64,000 nucleotides of DNA from Argyresthia goedartella (taxonomy: Eukaryota > Arthropoda > Insecta > Lepidoptera > Argyresthiidae), in the NCBI GenBank assembly GCA_949825045.1, contig OX463816.1, forward strand, positions 20,347,243-20,411,242. The letters run 5' to 3'. Under the pieces are notes generated by a model. It saw only the letters and a list, made by a program, of their open reading frames with translations, had not been told where the DNA came from and did no database searches. A program made the translations under genes and the position numbers. Numbering within the stretch: the first letter of the stretch is position 1; every line of letters starts with the position of its first letter. Positions 54,516-64,000 of this stretch are shown in pieces.

Positions 54516-55762
54516 ATTATCTCGCCCTTTTATATTACCACCGGGAAAAATTCGGTCACTCTACAGGTAGATACTGCAAGATTAGATCAGGGCGACGTTC
54601 AAACCTATGAACGAACCGACACATATGTTAAGACAATACGAGTTTTGAGACGGGTGTATCCGCAAGTCCCAACTTTACTCAACACAATAGCAAATAGTGT
54701 ACTCTGTACTCTACAAACATGCACGATGCCCAGATGTGTAGTGTTTTGATATAGCACAGCATTTTCTAGTAGCCGGGCTGTCCGTCCCTTGTTAATATTC
54801 CAACTGACAGCGCGAGATCCAGCGCCTTGTGAATGTTGAATAGAAGACGTTGTAAGACAACAAAGCCTGTCTGAATTTTGAGTAGTTGACAAAGACGACA
54901 AAATAGGTCGAAGAAAGACTTAAGGGATAAACGAATGTAACATAATATTTTAACAGTCAATTACAACTGTTCATTTGTTTGGAAATCGAAACCCCGGGCG
55001 GATCAATTAAACGAATTACTTCCGGTATTTAATAACTTGAGACCAAGGATTCACAACAGTAATGATGTAAATTATAAACAACTACCATTAACTTAAAATA
55101 CCATTGCTTATTTGCAAAGTGGCAACAAGATATTTTTTTATTCTAAACTGATATTTTCAATTCTTAGATTGAATATTTAAATCAAAACAAAATTAAATTA
55201 GCGAAGATTCCTCCATCGGTTTTTGATTTAGAAGATATTTAATTAATCTCGGTAAATGCTAGCGGCCACTTTCAGTAAATATTAGTTCTAAGAGCAATTT
55301 AAATTTACAATTACGAGTAGCAGTCTGTCTATTCATTCTCGTGAATCCAACTCAGTGAGTCTGCATATTTGCCGGCGCAATTTATATTCACGTGTAACAC
55401 TTCTGGGAGTGCAATTTCTCATGGAGGTCATCACATTTCTCTTTATGTAAATGCTTTAGAATTGGCGATCTCGCTGGCACATTGCTTCGTGTACCTTACG
55501 TATGCATGCATGTGTAGGTAAACAGTATAAACTTCTATCACCCCGGAACTCTACATATTATTGCGCAATCTTTTACTTAGCAGAAACCTGGACATCATAC
55601 GCAAAACACGAACGTTGAGTAAATACTTTCCACCTGCGCTGCCTTCGGAGCAAACTCGGACTCATATGGAGGGACCGTATCACAAACGAGGCAATGTTGA
55701 AGATCATAAGTACTTTTAAAAGAAATTGACATACTAACCGTTGCAAGTCAATTCATTTGGAC
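54516..55762. other. Unassigned DNA
   Basis: No supported frame or repeat. Moderately conserved-looking non-TE sequence near 55,320-55,520, not testable here. Confidence 0.35.
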
Positions 55763-56320
55763 GACCTCTGTGGTGGGATGCTGTGCTTCCCATGCTAGAT
55801 GTGCCGGGTTCGAATCCCAGCTAGGGGCGAATACAAAAAAAAAGAGATCAGAAAAAACACATGTGGACATGTTTGTGACCTCGTTGTTTCTGTTTCCCAC
55901 GACACAGGGATCCTAGTGTGGGGCCAGAAACAATGCATGAGCATGTAAAAAAAGTAAAAAAGGGTCAATGCATTCTCTACTACAACAGGATCCTCTAGTC
56001 TAGAGATCAGATCTTGGATGTTTACATGTTTGTGGCGTCGCTGTTTCTGGTTCTCACGACACAGGGGATCCTAGTGTGGGGCCAGAAGCAATGAATGTGC
56101 ATGTAAAACAAAATTAAAAAAAGGGTTAATGCATTATTTACTATAACAGGATCCTCTAGTCTAGAGATCATATCTTGGATGTTTACATGTTTGTGTGAAG
56201 TCACAAGTGTTTCTGGTTCCTAGGGCACAGGGGATCCTAGTGTGGGGTCAGATCAATGTTTGTGCATGTAAAAAAGTGAAAAAAGGGTTAATGCATTATC
56301 TACTACAACAGGATCCTTTA
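55763..56320 (+). repeat. tRNA-derived SINE with a triplicated tail
   Basis: The head gacctctgtggtgggatgct... has gccgggttcgaatcc as B box and an A-rich linker. The body unit beginning catgtttgtg occurs three times, at 55,868, 56,025 and 56,186 (periods 157 and 161 bp). Each has gttcccacgacacaggggat-type sequence, agtgtggggccaga, an A-rich stretch, gggttaatgcatt and aacaggatcct. Confidence 0.85.
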
Positions 56321-56529
56321 GAAATGTTTAAATTGCTATATGATCAATTTAAAAACCATGTAAAACAACTTTATCCAAAAAAGAGTACTACAATATTCAA
56401 GATTGCACAAATAACAAGAGTGCATGGCGTTAATCTAACTTAACACAGAACTCGCTTAATAATTTTGTAATTATGTATTCCTGCATATTATTTATAATGT
56501 GTAATATTTGCACTTGTTAAACAAAACCT

Positions 56530-56830
56530 AAATTCAAAAGAGATCTTAAAATCAATCTGTGGGAGTTTCAGGGCCCATTTTCTCCCACAGTGGTCCAATG
56601 AATATAAGAAGCAAAAAATGGCGTTTTCCTGAAGCAGAGATGGGAAACCCTCCTGAGTGAAGCCGCGCGCACCAAGAGATCATTGGGACGAGTCCTGTTT
56701 GTGTTTCAAGATTGTGCCAAGAAAGACATGGCCACATGCAAAAACGAAGCCAACAGATGAAAAGAACTAGCACCGACCGAAACGCATGGAAAAGAGTTTT
56801 CGCGGAGGGTCACACAACATACTTCAGGGC
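56530..56830 (+). repeat. Possible LINE C-terminal fragment
   Basis: Broken frames reading ...STDRNAWKRVFAEG recall the 'DR..W+..V' end of RTE proteins. Weak. Confidence 0.25.
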
Positions 56831-58255
56831 GGTTTGATGCACTAGCATCGACATAAGACATATGCCGCGCGTGCAGCCGTGTCTGGCGCTCCAGAATCGG
56901 ACTGCATAATCATGAACGCAGATATATATTCGACGCTGCTTAAATCATCTATTACAGATGCTATTGGCCTTATGATGACAAGTAGTAACTGTTATTTTAA
57001 AAGCCACTCGATTCCGGACCTAAAACTCAACGTTAATTTTCAACTAATTGTAAACTTTATTCCTCGAAAACTCATCTTCCTGTTACGTAACTTATTAAAA
57101 CGTTATTGAAATGAACGATATAAAGCTAATTATTTTAAATCCTTTCCTCCAGAAAATTGAGGAGGCAGATGCCATTTCCAAAGTCAATTAAATTTCACAC
57201 CGGCATGTCACAGTTTTCTCTTCAATTTCCGTTATTTTATTTGGGAGGATGTCACTGTTCAGAAAATATTTATGGGGCAGGTCGGTTTTCATCAGTCGGG
57301 ATTCAGGTCAAGCGTGCTGACCCCAGTGAGTGAGAGCTCCAACCAAGAGACGCGTATTTCATTCTGGACGGTAGGGGGAGTTGGGTCATCCTAACATTAA
57401 TAAACTGAAAACATGTCTTTATAGGGATGACATTACAATAATAAAGTAATACGAGCAGGTTACATACAACACAAGATTACTTGATGACAGTTGGTTAACG
57501 TCGTTTGTATATTAACTTTAATCACTACAGTTTTATTTATTCATTACATAATGTACTCATTATGTACTGAATTATTATTACCTATATATCCTAAAGATCA
57601 CCTTTCTCAGTAAATAAATCATTGGTAGAAGCGGTAGTTTTGTCACTGTTGTATAGTGATGGATAGCCATGGTAAATCCTCTGGGAGCCCTATGACCAGT
57701 CTCGGTTGCCAGATTCTAGACCAAACTTTCCAATATCACGAGTCAAACATGCTCGCTTTTTCACAGTAGTTATTGCAGTACGTTTGATTCCCGCGATAAT
57801 TAGTCGTATGCCGCCACGCCACGTGCTATGTAACTGTCGGGCAGCGACCGCGGTTTCGCTGAGCCCCTACTTTATACTACTGCCCAATCATTAGTACAGC
57901 TCGTTATAAACACTAGCTTAATATAGAGCTGTAAGTTTAGAAAGTTATCGGTATAAACACCATGTTACGCACAAAATTTTGTACGTGGGTCCGTCAGAGA
58001 CGCGTTCCGTTTCAAACAGTGCAAACAATTGTGACTTCGTGATTAAGTTTCCAGAAATGTATTTCGATGTCCGTCATGATCAATGGTTTTAGGTTCGGTT
58101 TAGGTAGGCTCGAAGGTTTTATGAGGAAACAGCTTCTATAAACCTTGGATGGGTCCCAAATCAATATATAAAAACCTGTTTTAAATAAAATAAAAATCTA
58201 GGACGAGTAGGCAGACAAGGTTGCTAGAGCAAACGGAACGGTTTTTTTAAAGTAG
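56831..58255. other. Unassigned DNA
   Basis: No supported frame, TIR or tandem repeat. Confidence 0.4.
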
Positions 58256-58770
58256 AAAAACCGGCCAAGTGCGTGTCGGACCTCGCACATTTGGAGTTCC
58301 GTAATAAATGTAAAATATAAGCCAAAAATAATAAGTAGGGAGGTAGGTACTCAATTCAGATAGCCAAAATATTACTATCATTCTTTACCAGCAAATAATA
58401 ACTTTGTTTTTCATAGTGTTTGAAAAAATGAAAAAGTAATATTTGCGGTTTTTAATAAATGTTTTAAATCTTAAAAACTGCTTATTTTACTTTGTTCAAA
58501 CTAATGTTCGTTGAAAATATTTATTGAGTCACACAAAATATTTTTTTTTAGATTTTTCACTCTCTTACTTTAAAAGTTAGAGGAGGGGGGGGGGGGGGGG
58601 GGGGGCAATTTTTCCACTTTGGAGGGGTTTGTCTCTTTAACTATTTACTTTAAGGAAAAATAGTTCAATAAACCTCAACGTCATTTTGTAAGACCTATCT
58701 ATAGAAACCCCACACATATGGTTTGATGAAAAAATATTTTTTGGTTTCAGTTCCATGTATGGAGAGCCCC
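58256..58770 (+). repeat. Left part of a lepidopteran dispersed repeat
   Basis: Starts aaaaaccggccaagtgcgtgtcggacctcg..gagttccgta, a head I know from many moth and butterfly sequences. It includes a 21-base G run (58,585-58,605). Its matching tail (gacagacgg..., ggttcc, ggaaccctaaaaa) is at 63,263-63,412, separated by two inserted elements. Confidence 0.65.
58585..58605. repeat. G21 homopolymer
   Basis: Twenty-one G in a row inside the dispersed repeat. Length may be unreliable in an assembly. Confidence 0.9.
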
Positions 58771-59926
58771 CACAGATATCGAGAGATAGGCCCTTGGCGC
58801 TAAGCTTGTATCGGAACCAGTGTCGCCGAAAACTAAGAACACGCATACATTTACACCACTCGTATATCAATCCCTCCGCTTTTATTGGTCAGTGCAATGT
58901 CATGCACCTATCGTCCGAACACACCCACACTACCACAGGTATACTAGCTAGCCGAGCTTGTGTTGGGACAATGCAAGGACAGCGTGTATCATCGATCGAT
59001 TATAATTTATAGACACTGGTATAGACAGTCGTATACAATGCCGGGTTCTATAAATAAAATAGTAAATTGTTTGTAAATACGACATATTTATAAGACATAC
59101 GAGACCCCTTTGCCTCTCTTCTTTTTTGCAACAGAATCCTTACAGCTAGAAAGAGAGACAAAGAGGTTTCTGAAGGTAGAATAACTGTGAACTCTTCGGA
59201 CCTGACTGAAAGCATCGGAATTTCCGATCAATACTTATAACAACCCATTATCCTTCGTCGGGCGAGGTTTTAAACAAACTTAAAATCTAAACTGCCTGTT
59301 TGGCAATCATTGGAATAACTAAAAATAAACTTACGTATTAAGAGTAATAAAATAACTAAATTATTAAATTTACTATATTAGTAATTGCGGAATGATAAAA
59401 TCTATCGATTCAAAAACATAATTCTCCTATCACTATATGTCGTCTCTGTGTGCGTGTAACAGTTCGCCTCCGTATCACGATGCATCTTTGCTTTCGTACT
59501 TAGATAAGTGTGAAATATTCATTGCGTGTTAGCTTGGCAATAAGTAGTGAAATTAAGATACAAAACAAGCAATTTATAGTAAACTTAGCGAGAACAACAT
59601 GACATTGTCACTTTAATGTCAATTCGTGATGAATTTTCCGCGAATGATTTATTTTCGTAATAATGAATATTTTTTGTGTTTTAAGAAGAAACAATAGTTG
59701 GAATGAGACTTACAAGTGATATGTGACACCGGCGTTCTTAGAGTTCACAATATCGCTTCTATTTTTGCACGTGAGTATTGCACAGGTCGGCATTTTCGAA
59801 AAATAACGGAAATGAATTCGTCACTGCGGTCGCCCGGTGATTACCGAGAATTTTTAATATCAAACCCGTCGGAGCTACATTTGTTCGCACGTGCCACGCC
59901 CCTCAACCTATCTCTCGATATCTGTG
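58771..59926 (-). mobile_element. P-superfamily-like element, 1,156 bp, with a THAP exon
   Basis: The ends CACAGATATCGAGAGATAGG (58,771-58,790) and the reverse complement of 59,907-59,926 are identical over 20 bp. The flanks agagcccc (58,763-58,770) and ggagccca (59,927-59,934) agree at 6 of 8 positions, fitting the 8-bp duplication of P elements. A minus-strand exon near the right end starts a THAP domain. The remaining interior has no transposase frame, so this is an internally deleted, non-autonomous copy. The superfamily call rests on THAP plus 8-bp duplication plus CA termini. Confidence 0.7.
59710..59793 (-). pseudogene. THAP-domain first exon of a P-like transposase
   Basis: ATG at 59,793-59,791 opens MPTCAILTCKNRSD, followed by 13 residues ending GVTYHL. 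It then meets GTAAGT, a good splice donor (exon end near 59,714); unspliced reading stops at 59,710-59,712. The start MPxC, the CX4C pair and the late 'VTYH' strand match the N-terminus of THAP C2CH zinc fingers, the DNA-binding domain of P-element transposases. The second half (Cys-X2-His and AVPTIF box) and the catalytic domain are not visible downstream, so the protein is lost in this copy. A host THAP gene exon is an alternative, but the exon lies between TIRs. Confidence 0.65.
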
Positions 59927-60624
59927 GGAGCCCACCTTATTTATTTTGATTTTTTTACAAAAATCGTAAAGCAGCTGCCAGAATTACTGATGTGCCGTTG
60001 CCGGCAATATTGTCGGCAATATTGCCGCAATCGGAAATATATGGCAGTTTTGCCCAAGTATATGTAATAAAACGAAATAAACATGTTTATATGTATTCTT
60101 AAATGGCCCTCTATCATCTGTTTAGGCATATGAACACTATAATCTAATGTATGACCAAAATTGCCAATACTGCCGGCAATATTGCCAATTTTACAGGCAA
60201 TATTCCCCCTAAAATTTCTGGCAACTTTGCTTTCCCTAGGAAAAAATGTATCATATTTTCATAGAAAACAAAATCAGTTCGGTAAATAAAACATTTGAAT
60301 TATATCAAATCAGTCTTGAGATTGCACATTGATTCATGAAGCTTTTTTTTATAATACTTATAAATTACTCTGTTTTAACATGATAATTTTGATTTACAAA
60401 ATAGGAACTCTTGTTTAAGCTTTTCTTCCTTATACAAGGTGATAATATGATGTTGTAGAATGCGGAAACTGGCGATATACTCGTCTAAACGATTGCTATA
60501 GCTAGTAGAAACTAGTAATAGTAATCGTTCAGAAGGCTTCTACAACACCATATTAACACCTTGTATAAGGCAGAAAAGATGTCTCTCGAGATCTTAACAA
60601 ATCTACCTTACCTACTCATTATTA

Positions 60625-62233
60625 TTACACATCAAATAAAGGGTCTTCAATCAACAAAACATCTTCTGCAGACTGTAAGCCATCAATGTCGACGAAATCA
60701 ACTTCATAGTCTTCATCGTAATTTTCGTTTTCTTCAGCGGTTTCATCGAGTTCTTCGTAATTTGTTGGTTCTGAATATGACGAAGATTCACCGTGTGATG
60801 CTGCTGATGGTGCGGAAGCTTCAAAGTTAAGCAGCTTCCAATTGTGTGCAATATAACACAGTTTTCCACTTCGATCGGTTGTCAGCTTTTTTCTCTTTTT
60901 CGAATGTATACGAGAAAATTTGGAAAAACTTCTTTCCACGCTGCCCGACGTCGATGGAATCGAGAGTAATTTCAGAGCAGCTTTTCCTAAGTCTGTACTT
61001 GGAACAAATAGCTGCTACCAAGAAGTTGGCTGAATCATGGTGTCCCAAATAAAATTTCTTTCGAAATCGTTCACTCTAGCCTTATAATCGGCCAAACTTT
61101 GAAGAAGTCCTGCCACATTCTCACTATCACAATAGTCAATTATAAACTGGCATCCATCAAGGTTAGCATCAGCTGTTAAACTTGCTCCTTGGCTAGGTGG
61201 ATCTAGAATGACTGCCGCGTAATGCACCGGTTTCAAGGCGTTTTCTTTCTTGTTTAAATATTTTACTCTCACTTATGTATTTTAAGTTTTCTCCGAAAAT
61301 TTCCTCTGCAGTCACGCTCTCTAGCATTTGGCTAACATCACTGAGTGCTTTGTGTACCAAATGAATTGTTCCGTAATATCCTTCCAGTTTCGTTATCCAT
61401 TTAACAATGGATTTCAAGATCTCTGCGTGTTTCTTGATTTCAGTCCAAGTGTTCTCCCTTAATAGTTTATCTTTGTATTTTTGTAAATATGTATTATTAC
61501 TAGTGTTAACGACCAGCAATTGAAGAATCATTTTTGACTTCAAAAAGTTTTTGACATAATTCAAATAGCTGCTCCATCTTGTTTTTACTGGTAAAACCAG
61601 CCAAACATTCAAACTCTTCTCTGTAGCCACTTCCATAAACTCTGCTTTGAGGATTTGTGAATTTGATACACATTTCACTACCTCCACAATGAAAAGAAAG
61701 ACATGTTTGATGCAGTCAAATCCCAATAAATCCCCAATTAATAAATGCAATGTATGTGCAATGCAACCTATTCATATGATTTTATCAAATGAATTACTCA
61801 GCAATCTTCCACATTTTTTCATGTTATCATAAATTATGGCTAAAAACTTCTGTACACCAAATTCTTCTAGAACTTCAGTTATTTTTTCAGCTAAATATTC
61901 AGCTGTGTGTTTATTGGTTTCTGTATCCAAAAACTTGTAGACGTAGGGTTTCGGAGTGTAAATAATGATATTCATTATTCCTTCATTTCTCAATTTGAAC
62001 CAACCATCAATTGCCAAGTGCAATGTTTAAGCTTGTTGAATTTTATCATCTATTTCTTTCTTGAGATTAGCGTATTCTTCGTTCAATAACGAAGTCGATA
62101 TGATTTTTCGTGAAGGAGCTTCATAGTCTTGTTTTAAGGCATGTAAAGCTTCCCTCCTCAGGGGATGTTCAAGCATTGAACGCGGTTGTCCAGTGACGTA
62201 AATGGCGCGTGATATGATGCGGTGAATGTCATT
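60625..62233 (-). pseudogene. hAT transposase, decayed but with domains in order
   Basis: The coding block opens after a CAG acceptor at 62,234-62,236 with NDIHRIISRAIYVTGQPRSM and PSRKIISTSLLNEEYANL, the usual hAT N-terminal stretch. Then LAIDGWFKLRNEG and FGVQKFLAIIYDNMKKCG (the catalytic region), GCIAHTLHLLIGDL, VKTRWSSYLNYVKNFL, and LKPVHYAAVILDP. The C-terminal dimerisation region has LSIPSTSGSVERSFSKFSRI near 60,930-60,990 and an acidic tail. Lesions: in-frame stops at 62,027-62,029, 61,772-61,774 and 61,015-61,017, and a frame change near 61,265-61,290. A BED-type zinc finger would be expected in an exon upstream (62,240-63,160) but was not found. The tryptophan and Ser-Ala-ERxFS motifs make hAT secure. 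Confidence 0.85.
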
Positions 62234-62503
62234 CTGAAAAGTAATAATTAAAACTTAAATAAATCAAGAGGAGGCTCTGCTAAAGTATATATGTGAGGAA
62301 TTTTCTGACAAAGACAAGCAGTACCAAAAGTTATTTTTATTTATTCATCTATTGATTTGATTTCATTCATCCATCTCTTATTTTAGATGTATATTGACAT
62401 TAATTTGATAAATTTATACCTGGGGACACTTTTTCTCTATCTGAAAATTTAATTATTTTGTGGCGATAGATCTATTAAGTAGATGAAAAATATACGAAGT
62501 TGA

Positions 62504-62555
62504 AAAATACAAACTTCGCTGACAAGATATTTCTTGTCAGCGAAGTTTGTATTTT
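62504..62555. repeat. Perfect 24-bp hairpin inside the hAT element
   Basis: aaaatacaaacttcgctgac... (62,504-62,527), loop tatt, exact reverse complement (62,532-62,555). It lies between the hAT TIR region and the coding block. Confidence 0.95.
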
Positions 62556-63262
62556 GTATAGTTCCCATATCTGATGAGTAAATGAATTGCAATACTTACG
62601 TGGTTTATACGGCTGTCATTTACTTCATTAGTTAAATCTAACGAGTTTCTTGGTTCGCTGTACTACTCTGTTCACTTGTTAATTTATTACTTTTGTCAAA
62701 ATCCTTTTTTACGATCTTGCTTTTGTCACCATGCCGTTCCCAGAAATAAAACGGACGTAGTTACGTAACAAAAGATGCAACGATACTAACACCCTCTCGC
62801 TCCCCGCTCGCGTAATCCCCTCACATTTTCATCCACTTATCGCTCTCTCACTCACACATTTCATAGTGCGCCACTGCCCTGAGATAATATTATTATGTAG
62901 CGAAATCTAAATACCTCCGAATACATTGCCTTTCTGATGATTCTGCCGGGTTCCGATTTGTAAGGAAATAGTGAAAGTTGTACAGAATGGTGTCCCTAAC
63001 GACTCTCTAAAACAATACGACACCTTTCTGTTACACTCAAAAGTATACGATATAAAGATAATATGTAAGTAAATAATATACAATAATAACAATATTTCGT
63101 GCTTATTGTTATAGGCATTTTGTTTCAGTTTATTTAATATAAAATGTATTTATCTACAGCTGGGAATATTGGCAATATTGCCGGCAAAATAGAAAATTTC
63201 CGGCAATTTTGCCATGGCAATATTGCCAGCAGTTTCAATATTGCCGGCCGACACATCATTAC

Positions 63263-63412
63263 CCAGAATACATTTACATACCAAGTTTTAACTGTGTAGT
63301 CTTGATAGTTTCGGAATAAAGTTGCTGTGACATACGGATGTTCGGACAGACGGATCGACAGACTTGACGAAACTATAAGGGTTCCTTGTTTCTCTTCGGA
63401 ACCCTAAAAAAT
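63263..63412 (+). repeat. Right part of the lepidopteran dispersed repeat
   Basis: acatacggatgttcggacagacgg, then ttgacgaaactataagggtt, then ggaaccctaaaaaa: the usual tail of the repeat whose head is at 58,256. Confidence 0.7.
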
Positions 63413-64000
63413 GGAATTTCAACACTCGACTAGGCAAAGCTGCCCTGCCAACGTCAGGCTGCTACGAAATGGCGCCCAAGTGTTGTTTGGAGATTTAGAC
63501 TGAATTTGGTATATTTGTGTTTGAGGATTGGTCATGTCAAGTACTAATTAGTTATTTTAACTGTAAAATGGACATCACATCCTTAGGATGTCCTATAGAC
63601 CTATTAAGGAAGGATGATATTTATTATAAACTGAACATAAGCCGACTCACTACTCAGCAGACATAGTTTGAAGAAACGACTGAGGCAGGTGTTTAAGCTG
63701 TCGACACGAGGCAGTCTTAACTGAAGGGCTACCATGGTGACAGTGTCACCGTCCCAAGGTTAGTGGGCTGCTGTAACTATCTTCTTTACAGGTTGGGTAG
63801 AATTGTGTCTCCTTCATCAGCGGCTTCATCAAGTCATTAATATCTGATCTAGATCTAGCAGAGTCTAGTCAATTGTGTTTTCTTAGTATTCGGATGAGTC
63901 CATTATACAGGAGGACGAGAAGGTTCCTCACAAAGGACAGTTCAGGACAGGACAGGAATAAACTTCCCTAAACATTAAGATTCAGGAAGACAGCTGTGTC
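63413..64000. other. Unassigned DNA
   Basis: No frame. A short palindrome (ggacatcacatccttaggatgtcc) near 63,569-63,592. Confidence 0.4.

Larger units (their letters stand above)
59986..63262 (-). mobile_element. hAT DNA transposon, 3,277 bp
   Basis: The left end actgatgtgccgttgccggcaatattg and the reverse complement of the right end gtaatgatgtgtcggccggcaatattg form imperfect TIRs. ccagaatt (59,978-59,985) and ccagaata (63,263-63,270) are an 8-bp target duplication with one change. Both ends carry clusters of ccggcaatattg / ggcaatattgcc motifs (59,997-60,030, 60,170-60,215 and 63,165-63,248), likely transposase-binding sites. A decayed hAT transposase lies on the minus strand. Confidence 0.82.

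Noticed and set aside
60561..60830. 89-codon plus-strand frame
   Set aside because: Antisense to the acidic C-terminal tail of the hAT transposase remnant.
1..64000. CRISPR arrays, operons, ribosome binding sites
   Set aside because: The content is eukaryotic transposon sequence; no regularly spaced short repeats were seen.

Overview
The window looks like insect nuclear DNA, most likely from a moth or butterfly. It is AT-rich and intron-like between elements, carries spliceable eukaryotic-style exons, and holds repeat families I associate with Lepidoptera: a DD37D (maT-type) mariner, tRNA-derived SINEs, a 'ccggccaagtgcg ... ggaaccctaaaaa' repeat, and RTE and CR1-like LINEs. I found no host protein-coding gene, rRNA, canonical tRNA gene or CRISPR. 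Almost everything I can name is a transposable element (TE), often nested in another.

Left part (1-17.4 kb). Positions 1-6.2 kb hold the 3' part of a roo-like BEL/Pao element whose pol and envelope-like domains form one uninterrupted frame. Next come two copies of an unnamed repeat, one split by a roughly 1-kb insertion with terminal inverted repeats (TIRs), and a probable solo LTR on the minus strand. A second, complete BEL/Pao element lies at 9,833-17,399. Its 587-bp LTRs differ at only two positions, so it inserted recently, yet gag-pol has a frame break before pro, a frame break in RT and several in-frame stops.

Middle (17.4-48.6 kb). Roughly 8 kb of unannotated DNA with dispersed repeats is followed by a nested pair: a Ty3-type LTR element (25,701-34,527, 4-bp target duplication GTAC) whose 5' LTR was split by a nearly full-length CR1-like LINE. 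The LINE has an intact 995-codon ORF2. The Ty3 element has AP-RT-RNase H in frame but no integrase, and an altered RT active site. Degraded LINE fragments follow, including an RTE LINE (40.6-43.9 kb) that carries a minus-strand solo LTR of the same Ty3 family in its endonuclease region. A mariner (47,109-48,405) keeps both TIRs and TA duplications; its transposase has two in-frame stops.

Right part (48.6-64 kb). This holds SINEs (one with a tandemly triplicated tail, one split by another repeat module), a perfect 25-bp hairpin, and a nest at 58.26-63.41 kb. In that nest a lepidopteran dispersed repeat was hit by a P-superfamily-like element with a THAP exon and by a hAT element with a decayed transposase, ccggcaatattg-rich ends and a perfect 24-bp internal hairpin.

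These genes do not form a pathway. The window is a layered record of insertions in a gene-free region, intronic or intergenic.
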